Positions 58,548-64,000 of a stretch of 64,000 bases of DNA are shown one piece after another. The position numbers were made by a program, and so were the translations under genes. Location of the stretch: assembly GCF_000016185.1 (NCBI RefSeq), contig NC_011420.2, positions 2,624,501 to 2,688,500 of the forward strand, given 5' to 3'. The stretch is from Rhodospirillum centenum SW (GTDB lineage: Bacteria > Pseudomonadota > Alphaproteobacteria > Azospirillales > Azospirillaceae). The number at the start of each line of letters is the position of its first letter. Positions within the stretch are counted from its first letter, which is position 1. A model generated the notes under the pieces. The model worked only from the letters and a program-made list of their open reading frames with translations. It had not been told where the DNA came from and ran no database searches.

Positions 58548-59375
58548 TCAGATCAGCGCGGTGCCGCGCCGCTCGTAATGGCGCAGATACTTGTCCGTGA
58601 TCAGGTCCGTCTTCACCACGATGGAGACATCGGTCGTGTGGAACTGGTGGTCCACAACGGCCCCCTCACCGACGAAGCCGCCCAGCCGGAGATAGCCCTT
58701 GATCAGGGGCGGCAGGTCGTTCAGGGCCTGTCGCGGGTTGATCGCCTGCTCGTCAAGCATCCGCATGTCGACATAACGGTGCGGCAGCGCCACCGGACGC
58801 AGGGCCGGCGGGGCGAGGTGGTGGTAGTACAGATAGGAGAGCGGTGCCGCCAGCGTCCGCGGATCGGTGCCGGGCAGGCTGGCGCAGCCGAACATCAGGC
58901 GGATGTCGTACATCACCGCATAGGCGGCGATCCCGCGCCAGAGGAGTTGCATCGTCGGCCGGTTGCGGAAGGCGATGTCCACGCAGGACCGGCCCAGTTC
59001 CAGCACCTCACCCGGGTATTCCTCGATCCGGGAGATGTCGTACTCATCCGACGAGTAGAAGGTCCCGACCCGCGCCGCTGCCGTGCGCCGGATCAGCCGG
59101 TAGGTTCCGACCACGCCGGCCGCCCCGTTGCCGCGGCTGTTGTCGATCACCAGCAGATGGTCGCAGAGATCGTCGAAATGGTCGAAGTCCCGCTTCAGGG
59201 CGGCCATCTCGGCCGTCGGGCAGGCGCCCATCTCCTCGTAGAAGACCCGGTAGCGGAGAGCCTGGGCCGCCTGCACCTCGGCGGTCGTTTCGGCAAGCCG
59301 GACCTCCAGGCTGCCCGAGCGCAGGTCACCGGAGGTCAGCGCAGACGTGAGCGCGTCGGTCGTGATGTCAGCCAT
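58548..59375 (-). CDS. olsB: L-ornithine N(alpha)-acyltransferase
   Basis: 275 aa from MADITTDALTS at 59375. OlsB transfers a 3-hydroxyacyl chain from acyl-ACP to ornithine. The GNAT-related fold shows RLAETTAEVQAAQALRYRVFYEEMGA, DFDHFDDLCDHLLVIDN, VGTYRLIR, YDISRIEEYPGEVLELGRSCVDIAFRNRPTMQLLWRGIAAYA and LMFGCASLPGTDP. Operon order olsB-olsA matches known alphaproteobacterial loci. The long in-frame upstream extension to 59513 is Pro/Arg-rich and unlikely to be translated. Confidence 0.9.
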   Translation of the reverse strand: MADITTDALTSALTSGDLRSGSLEVRLAETTAEVQAAQALRYRVFYEEMGACPTAEMAALKRDFDHFDDLCDHLLVIDNSRGNGAAGVVGTYRLIRRTAAARVGTFYSSDEYDISRIEEYPGEVLELGRSCVDIAFRNRPTMQLLWRGIAAYAVMYDIRLMFGCASLPGTDPRTLAAPLSYLYYHHLAPPALRPVALPHRYVDMRMLDEQAINPRQALNDLPPLIKGYLRLGGFVGEGAVVDHQFHTTDVSIVVKTDLITDKYLRHYERRGTALI

Positions 59376-59798
59376 GCTCTGGTTCGCGATCCTTGGGGCC
59401 GGTCCCGGGCCTGTCACCGGGCCCCTTCGGGGGCGGGGTGGCGGGAGCCGGGTGGCCATGGCGCCGTATCGGCCCAATGGCATACCACAATGCGCCAGAC
59501 GCCGGTCAACCAACTCCTGCGGGGAAGCCCGTCACGTAACGAAAGTTTCACGGGTATCCTTTAGTCCCCGCCGCCGCTCTCGACCCCCGATTTTCCGCCG
59601 CCGGTCAGGGCGCAAGGGGGACGATTCAAGGGGGATGATGCAAGGCACGGGGGCACGGGGGCACGGGGGGCCGGAACGCCGACGGGGCCGGCGATGCCGA
59701 CCCCGTCCGCGGAATACTGTCATGTCCGGTCGCCATGGATGCCCGGCCGGTCTGCCAGGACGACCTGTCGGGCAGGGCTGCCGTGCCCCGCGGCCGCA
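59376..59798. other. 423-base intergenic region between mucR and olsB
   Basis: No gene seen. It holds a short A/T-richer part near 59530-59570 (GTAACGAAAGTTTCACGGG) that may carry the olsB promoter, three tandem ACGGGGGC units at about 59647-59670, and a 27-base perfect hairpin GACGGGGCCGGC/GCCGACCCCGTC (59681-59707, loop GAT with one mismatch) about 90 bases after the mucR stop. That hairpin may end the mucR transcript although it has no T-run. Confidence 0.6.
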
Positions 59799-60218
59799 TC
59801 AGTCGGCGGCGCTGCGGCGGGCGCGGGTGCCCAGGCCGATCTGCTTGGCCAGACGCGAGCGTTGCTTGGCGTAATTCGGCGCCACCATCGGGTAGTCGGC
59901 CGGAAGGCCCCAGCGGTCGCGGTATTCCTCCGGCGACATGTTGTAGGCGGTCTTCAGATGCCGCTTCAGCATCTTCAGCTTCTTCCCGTCCTCAAGGCAG
60001 ACGATGTAGTCCGGGGTGACCGACTTCTTGATCGCAACGGCCGGCTGCGGCTTCTCCGCCTGCGGAACCGGCTCCTGCCCGACGGTGGACAGGGTGCGGT
60101 AGACCTGTTCGATCAACGAGGGCAGGTCCGAAATGGCGACTGTATTGTTCGATACATGGGCCGCCACAATCTCCGTGGTGAGAGACAACAGCTCGTTGGA
60201 GGGCGAGGCACTGGTCAT
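59799..60218 (-). CDS. mucR: MucR/Ros-family transcriptional regulator
   Basis: 139 aa. MucR/Ros proteins use a prokaryotic zinc-finger-like fold to bind AT-rich DNA and control exopolysaccharide, motility and cell-cycle genes. N-terminal oligomerisation part (LLSLTTEIVAAHVSNNTVAISDLPSLIEQVYRTL); C-terminal DNA-binding part from residue 65 (AIKKSVTPDYIVCLEDGKKLKMLKRHLKTAYNMSPEEYRDRWGLPADYPMVAPNYAKQRSRLAKQIGLG). The zinc site is C-x-x-D-x(9)-H-x(5)-Y/N; Cys in IVCLED and His in KRHLKT are kept. It is divergent from a TusA-like gene, with two palindromes in the AT-rich spacer, which may be its own sites. Confidence 0.94.
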   Translation of the reverse strand: MTSASPSNELLSLTTEIVAAHVSNNTVAISDLPSLIEQVYRTLSTVGQEPVPQAEKPQPAVAIKKSVTPDYIVCLEDGKKLKMLKRHLKTAYNMSPEEYRDRWGLPADYPMVAPNYAKQRSRLAKQIGLGTRARRSAAD

Positions 60219-60252
60219 CTATCTTTGCTCCGTTCAAGGAACTATGGAGGGT

Positions 60253-60292
60253 ATAAGTCTTATCGGAACGGAGTGCAATATCGATTTATTGC
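60253..60292. promoter_or_regulatory. Two palindromes in the mucR/tusA-like intergenic region
   Basis: ATAAG-T-CTTAT (60253-60263) and GCAATA-TCGATT-TATTGC (60275-60292), both perfect, in the AT-richest part of this spacer. Possible operators for MucR autoregulation; MucR targets are AT-rich, but these arms are not a known consensus. Confidence 0.5.
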
Positions 60293-60308
60293 GGAACAAG
60301 AGGAAACC

Positions 60309-60563
60309 GTGAGCGGATCAAGCACAGCAGATTACTTCATCGACATCACCGCCCTGGTATGCCCGATGACCTTCGTGCGGACGAAATTGGCCGTGGAACG
60401 CTTGTCTCCGGGACAGACGCTGGAGGTCCGGCTCAGCCCCGGCGAACCGCTGGTGAACGTACCGCGTGCGCTCGTGGAACAGGGACACGCCGTACTGGCG
60501 CTGGCGCCGGAACGGCCGGATGCGCCCGAGGGGCCGCACCGGCTGCTGGTCCGGGCGGGCTGA
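60309..60563 (+). CDS. TusA/SirA-family sulfur-carrier-like protein
   Basis: 84 aa from the GTG at 60309 (AGAGGAAACC upstream). VSGSSTADYFIDITALVCPMTFVRTKLAVERLSPGQTLEVRLSPGEPLVNVPRALVEQGHAVL: the TusA/YedF fold with the Cys of the C-P-x-P motif conserved but the second Pro changed to Thr (CPMT). TusA-type proteins carry sulfur for tRNA thiolation or other sulfur pathways. It is divergent from mucR and ends 29 bases before the convergent rimI. The role cannot be told from the sequence. Confidence 0.85.
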   Translation: MSGSSTADYFIDITALVCPMTFVRTKLAVERLSPGQTLEVRLSPGEPLVNVPRALVEQGHAVLALAPERPDAPEGPHRLLVRAG

Positions 60564-60592
60564 TCCGGTAGCCGTTGCCGGAGCCGGGGGTG

Positions 60593-61078
60593 TCAGGGCA
60601 GGGCGCGGCGCAGCACCAGCGCGTCCACGCGGCCGGCGCCCGTGTGATAGTAGCCGCGGCGCCGGCCCACCGTCTCGAAGCCGGCGCGGGCATAGAGCCG
60701 CTGTGCCGGCGCGTTGGTGGCGGCGACCTCCAGGAACATCGCCTGCGCGCCTGAGTCGCAGGCCGCGGTGGCCGCGGCGCGCAGCAGGTCCGTTCCGATG
60801 CCGCGGCCCCGTGCCGCGGGCGCCGTGCCGATGGTCAGGATCTCCGCCTCGTCGGCGGCGGTGCGCAGCAGCACCAGCCCGGCCGGTTCCTCCCCCGCCA
60901 GGGCCAGGAACGCCGCCGTGCCGGGCAGCAGCAGAAGCCGGGCGAAGGCATCCTCGTCCCAGGCCGGGCCGGAGATGTCGGGATCGGCGAAGGCCAGCGC
61001 ATGCAGCGCCGCCAGCACGGGCGCATGGGCGATACCGACCGCGACGGTCCGCGGGCCGTCCGCCGCGGCGGGGCTCAT
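60593..61078 (-). CDS. rimI: Ribosomal-protein S18-alanine N-acetyltransferase-like (RimI)
   Basis: 161 aa, GNAT fold. VAVGIAHAPVLAALHALAFADPDISGPAWDEDAFARLLLLPGTAAFLALAG, acetyl-CoA loop ILTIGTAPAARGRGIGTDLLRAAATAACDSGAQAMFLEVAATNAPAQRLYARAGFETVGRRRGYYH. The motif A-R-G-R-G-I-G and the N-x-P-A-x-x-L-Y-x-x-x-G-F ending are typical of RimI. Its start overlaps the end of tsaB by four bases, the common tsaB-rimI arrangement. Confidence 0.92.
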   Translation of the reverse strand: MSPAAADGPRTVAVGIAHAPVLAALHALAFADPDISGPAWDEDAFARLLLLPGTAAFLALAGEEPAGLVLLRTAADEAEILTIGTAPAARGRGIGTDLLRAAATAACDSGAQAMFLEVAATNAPAQRLYARAGFETVGRRRGYYHTGAGRVDALVLRRALP

Positions 61079-61842
61079 CCGCGGCCGCCCGGGAGCGTGC
61101 CCGGCAGCGCGTCCGGGGGGCCGCCCGGGGGGACAGCCGGAACGACGGCCGGGACATGGACCCCCGACGGCAGGGTCACGTCGGGCGGGCGCAGATAGAA
61201 GGGGTCGGCCGGCCGCGCGGCCAGGGCATCCGCATCCAGCCCGGCGGTCAGCCGCGCCACCGCCACCGCCTCCGCCGCCCCGGTGGAGCGATGCACGCTC
61301 AGCCCCGCCGGCCACGGCCCGAGCGCGGCGGCCGTGCGCTCCGCCGCGTCGCCGGCCAGCAGCAGCGGCCCCGGCGGCAGCGTCGCCGCGGCCCAGCCCG
61401 GCAGGTCGGCCGGCAGCACGTCCGCCGGGTCCGCCAGCGGGGCGAGGTCCGGTCCGAAGGGCTGGAGATAGAGGTCGTCGCGGCGGGACTCGATACAGCA
61501 GAGCACCGTCGTTCCGGCCCGCGCGGCCGGGTCGGTGCCGTGCAGCGCCGCCTCGAACGAGCTGAAGCCGGCCAGCGGCCGGCCGGTCGCCAGCGCCAGC
61601 CCGCGCGCCGCCGCCAGTCCGATGCGCAGGCCGGTGAAGGTGCCCGGCCCGGTCACGACGCCGATGCGGTCCAGGTCGGCATAGCCGACCCCGGCCTCCT
61701 CCAGCACGCCGCCGACCAGCGGCAGCAGCCATTCCGCCTGGCCACGCTGCAGGGCCATGGCGCGCACCGCCAGCACCGCACCGTCGCGCCAGAGGGCGGC
61801 GGCACAGGCGCTGGTCGCCGTATCGAGGCCGAGGACAAGCAT
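61075..61842 (-). CDS. tsaB: tRNA threonylcarbamoyladenosine synthesis protein TsaB
   Basis: 255 aa. With TsaD and TsaE it makes t6A37 in ANN-decoding tRNAs. N-terminal actin-like fold MLVLGLDTATSACAAALWRDGAVLA, then GQAEWLLPLVGGVLEEAGVGYADLDRIGVVTGPGTFTGLRIGLAAARGLALATGRPLAGFSSFEA, the defining TsaB stretch (G-P-G-S/T-F-T-G-x-R-x-G). The second half is degenerate, as in the family. The gene overlaps rimI by four bases at its 3' end. Confidence 0.94.
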   Translation of the reverse strand: MLVLGLDTATSACAAALWRDGAVLAVRAMALQRGQAEWLLPLVGGVLEEAGVGYADLDRIGVVTGPGTFTGLRIGLAAARGLALATGRPLAGFSSFEAALHGTDPAARAGTTVLCCIESRRDDLYLQPFGPDLAPLADPADVLPADLPGWAAATLPPGPLLLAGDAAERTAAALGPWPAGLSVHRSTGAAEAVAVARLTAGLDADALAARPADPFYLRPPDVTLPSGVHVPAVVPAVPPGGPPDALPGTLPGGRG

Positions 61843-61954
61843 GCTCTTCCGTTCTCGTCGCGCGGGTCCGGGCCGTCCAAGGCAGGGAGATCACCTCCCC
61901 GGACGGTGCGGGGCATGGTAGAGGAAAGCCCCCTCCCCTTCCGGGCCGACGCCG

Positions 61955-62506
61955 ATGCCCTTCGTCACGATCGCCCCGCCCGCCGTCGGGCTGGACCTGG
62001 ACCTCCGCTATGCCACGCCGGACAACCTGACGGGAAGCCCGATCTATGCGCGGCCGCTCTGCCTGCTGCACCCGGACGCGGCGGCGGCGCTGGGCCGTGC
62101 CGTGGCGCTGGCGGCCGCGCAGGGGCTGCGGCTGCGGGTGTTCGACGCCTACCGCCCGCCGGCGGCGCAGTGGCGGCTGTGGCGGGCCTTCCCGGACCCG
62201 GACTTCATCGCCGACCCGCGGACCGGCTCGAACCACAGCCGCGGCGTGGCGGTGGACCTGACCCTGGACACGGAAGACGGAACGCCGCTGGCCATGGGCG
62301 GCGGTTTCGACGCCATGGGGCCGCTGGCCGCGCACGGCTGCACCGCCGTGCCGGTGCAGGCCCAGCGCAACCGCTGCCTGCTGGCAGGGCTGATGGTCTC
62401 CGCCGGCTGGCAGCCCTATGACCGGGAATGGTGGCACTACCAGCTTCCCGGCGCCGCCGCCTACCCGCTGGTAGAGGACGGGGCGATGGGGCCGCGGCTG
62501 ATGTGA
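61955..62506 (+). CDS. D-alanyl-D-alanine dipeptidase (VanX/DdpX family)
   Basis: 183 aa. Zn-dependent M15 peptidase that splits D-Ala-D-Ala. Motifs: VFDAYRPPAAQWRLW (Arg of the site), TGSNHSRGVAVDLTLD (zinc ligands His and Asp in SxHxxGxAxD), MGGGFDAMG, and the end EWWHYQLPG with the Glu base and zinc His in EWWH. No signal peptide is seen, so a cytoplasmic role in recycling D-Ala-D-Ala is likely; no vanHA partner genes are present, so it is not a glycopeptide-resistance operon. It is divergent from tsaB. Confidence 0.92.
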   Translation: MPFVTIAPPAVGLDLDLRYATPDNLTGSPIYARPLCLLHPDAAAALGRAVALAAAQGLRLRVFDAYRPPAAQWRLWRAFPDPDFIADPRTGSNHSRGVAVDLTLDTEDGTPLAMGGGFDAMGPLAAHGCTAVPVQAQRNRCLLAGLMVSAGWQPYDREWWHYQLPGAAAYPLVEDGAMGPRLM

Positions 62507-62545
62507 GCCCCCCGGCGGCCCCCCGGCGGAGACAGGCCGCGATGC

Positions 62546-63169
62546 CTACAGCACCCGGCAGACCTCCTCGAAGGGCAGGCGCGGGCCGCGGGGATAGAGA
62601 CCGGCCGGATCGCCGTGGCCCAGGGTGCACAGGAAATTCGCCTTGATCCGGCCGTCCGGCCAGAACTCCGCCTCCACCTTCGCGCGGTCGAAGCCGGACA
62701 TCGGCCCGCAGTCCAGCCCGACGGCGCGCGCCGCCAGGATGAAGTAGCCGCCCTGCAGCGAGCTGTTGCGGAAGGCCGTCTCGAAGATCGCCGTCGCGTT
62801 CCCCTCGAACCAGGAGCGGGCGAGCGGATTGTGCGGAAACAGGCGGTCCAGATTCTCGTAGAAGCGGGTGTCGTACCCCAGCACGGCTGCCACCGGGGCG
62901 GCCAGCGTCTTCTTCAGATTGCCCTCGGACAGGGCCGGGGCAAGCCGCTGCTTCGCCGTCTCGGTGCACAGGAACAGGATGCGCAGGGGAGAGCAGTTGG
63001 CGCTGGTCGGCCCCCACTTCATCAGGTCGTAGAGCTGCCGCAGCGTCTCCTCCGCCACGGGGCGGTCCTGCCAGGCATTGTGCGTGCGGGCGTGGCGGAA
63101 CAACAGGTCCTGCCCCGGTTCGTCGAGGCGTCTCCCGCCGGGGGCGGCGGGGTGTACGGGCTGGCTCAC
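62546..63169 (-). CDS. Nitroreductase-family protein (RutE/HadB-like)
   Basis: 207 aa. FMN-binding nitroreductase fold: FRHARTHNAWQDRPVAEETLRQLYDLMKWGPTSANCSPLRILF, then AAVLGYDTRFYENLDRLFPHN, QGGYFILAARAVGLDCGPMSGFD and FLCTLGHGDPAGLYPRGPRLPFEEVCRVL. W-G-P-T-S-A-N-x-x-P, L-A-A-R-A-x-G-L-D-x-G-P-M-S-G-F-D and the C-terminal R-x-P-F-E-E-V mark the RutE group, the likely reductase of 3-oxoacrylate or malonic semialdehyde. No other rut gene is near. Confidence 0.9.
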   Translation of the reverse strand: MSQPVHPAAPGGRRLDEPGQDLLFRHARTHNAWQDRPVAEETLRQLYDLMKWGPTSANCSPLRILFLCTETAKQRLAPALSEGNLKKTLAAPVAAVLGYDTRFYENLDRLFPHNPLARSWFEGNATAIFETAFRNSSLQGGYFILAARAVGLDCGPMSGFDRAKVEAEFWPDGRIKANFLCTLGHGDPAGLYPRGPRLPFEEVCRVL

Positions 63170-63328
63170 GGGGGAGGATTCCTTGTGGTCGGGGGCCGGT
63201 CGGGGGAACAGGTGCGGCGCACGGCTGCAGGTCCCGACCGCTTATGTAACCGGGACGGATCGCCCGGCAAGGGCCGGAGTCCACCATCGCCGCGCACGCC
63301 CGCCCCGGACCGCCCCTCCCGCGGAAGG

Positions 63329-64000
63329 CTACTCGCCCGCCGCGGGAGCCCCCGCCGCTTCCGTACGGGTTGCTTGCGTGCTGGTTGCCTCCGCACTGGC
63401 GGTTTCCGTCCCCACCGGGGTGGCAGACGGTTTGCGCGGCGGCAGGGCGACGGTCTGCACGGCCGGCATCGGTCCGGCGGCGGTCCCGGCCACGGCGTTC
63501 CGCACCATGGCCTCGGCAGCCTCTGCCGCATCCGGAGCCGTCCAGGCGCCGTTCAGCACGGCGTTGTCGAAGTCCCGCAGCCGGCTGGACCGCATCACCG
63601 CCCGGATGGCGCGGACATAATCGGCGCCGCGCTCGGAATAGCGCTCCAGCGCCGCGGCCAGGGTATAGCCGTCCAGCGGCCGGCCCTGGCGGCGCAGCGA
63701 AGCGCGCTGGGTGCGGAAGGGCAGATAGGCCGCGTGGGTGTTCAGATTGTGGATATAGGCGTCCACGCTCGCCTGAACGTCGTCGAAACTGCGGTAGCGG
63801 TGGCTTTCCCCGGCGCGGCGGTTGCGCGGCACGATGCCCTCGTGCTCCTCCGACCAGGTGAGCTGGCCGAACAGCGCGTTGCCCTGCTGCGCGAAGCGCG
63901 AGGTGCCCCAGCCGCTCTCCTCCGCCGCCTGGGCCAGCGCCAGCGACGGCGGCACGATGTCCACCCGGCGCAGCAGCGCCCGGGTATCCACGCCGCCGTC
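63329..64000 (-). CDS. Bax-like glucosaminidase-domain protein (N-terminus outside window)
   Basis: C-terminal 223 aa of a longer protein. RVDIVPPSLALAQAAEESGWGTSRFAQQGNALFGQLTWSEEHEGIVPRNR, with the catalytic-type Glu in AAEESGWGTSRFA, then FDDVQASVDAYIHNLNTHAAY and YSERGADYVRAIRAVMRSSRLRDFDNAVL; this is the Bax/FlgJ-like mannosyl-glucosaminidase core. The last 65 residues are an Ala/Thr-rich tail (TETASAEATSTQATRTEAAG). Likely acts on peptidoglycan. A stop and short gap separate it from the nitroreductase gene. The open frame runs off the edge at 64000. Confidence 0.85.
   Translation of the reverse strand, partial: DGGVDTRALLRRVDIVPPSLALAQAAEESGWGTSRFAQQGNALFGQLTWSEEHEGIVPRNRRAGESHRYRSFDDVQASVDAYIHNLNTHAAYLPFRTQRASLRRQGRPLDGYTLAAALERYSERGADYVRAIRAVMRSSRLRDFDNAVLNGAWTAPDAAEAAEAMVRNAVAGTAAGPMPAVQTVALPPRKPSATPVGTETASAEATSTQATRTEAAGAPAAGE

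Noticed and set aside
61955-62506. Glycopeptide-resistance operon
   Set aside because: Only the VanX-type dipeptidase is present, with no vanH, vanA or two-component pair beside it.

Overview
The window is a stretch of very GC-rich chromosome (third codon positions almost always G or C) from an alphaproteobacterium. The best fit is the Rhodospirillales/Azospirillaceae group (Azospirillum, Rhodocista or Rhodospirillum centenum-like); this is inferred from gene content and order, not from a search. Pointers are leuS-lptE-holA, alphaproteobacterial addB-addA, a MucR/Ros regulator, a usg gene, a SAM-II riboswitch before metZ, CIRCE-controlled groESL, olsBA ornithine-lipid genes and a Fur/Mur protein. 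No rRNA, tRNA, CRISPR array, prophage or intact insertion sequence was recognised.

Layout. 1-2070: end of leuS, lptE, holA, then an 87-bp tandem repeat. 2076-5751: two small minus-strand genes, a YegD-type Hsp70 translationally coupled to an XRE regulator, fur and a Cys-rich small protein. 5834-9401: a CZB-GGDEF diguanylate cyclase, a divergent tgt and rlmN. 9501-15219: two DUF2892 membrane proteins, an RND efflux pair and an ArsR-type regulator of the SqrR/BigR persulfide-sensor class. Two matching operators overlap two matching promoters 5 kb apart, so this looks like one regulon. 15424-23671: a YdcH-like peptide, a SemiSWEET, then a surface-polysaccharide group (beta-propeller, glycosyltransferase, beta-helix/CBM protein, polymerase-like membrane protein, OpgC-like acyltransferase). 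23785-27857: an AaeAB/FUSC aromatic-compound efflux operon with a divergent AraC regulator, possibly acquired. 28044-33058: TetR with its palindrome and a coupled CDF transporter, an RluA-type pseudouridine synthase, a 2OG-Fe(II) oxygenase and two DUF4398/OmpA lipoproteins. 33233-37673: a two-component cluster (LuxR-type response regulator, a kinase-less DHp-like protein, a hybrid histidine kinase). 37814-48453: secB, SAM-II-controlled metZ, a phasin-like protein, glnD, usg, groES-groL, small proteins, a dispersed CACGGATG repeat and greB. 48684-57589: two small envelope proteins, then addB and addA separated by a two-gene nucleotidyltransferase module. 57667-64000: olsA-olsB, mucR, a TusA-like protein, rimI-tsaB, a VanX-type dipeptidase, a RutE-type nitroreductase and the C-terminal part of a Bax-like glucosaminidase.

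The observations I would follow first are: (i) the shared operator/promoter architecture linking the SqrR-type regulator to an RND pump and two DUF2892 proteins; (ii) the gene pair inserted between addB and addA with overlapping reading frames; (iii) a repeated habit of short tandem duplications that include, or lie just after, stop codons; (iv) the hairpin-forming CACGGATG repeat array; (v) a Tgt with an altered base-binding loop; and (vi) a DHp-like/pseudo-receiver protein without a kinase domain.
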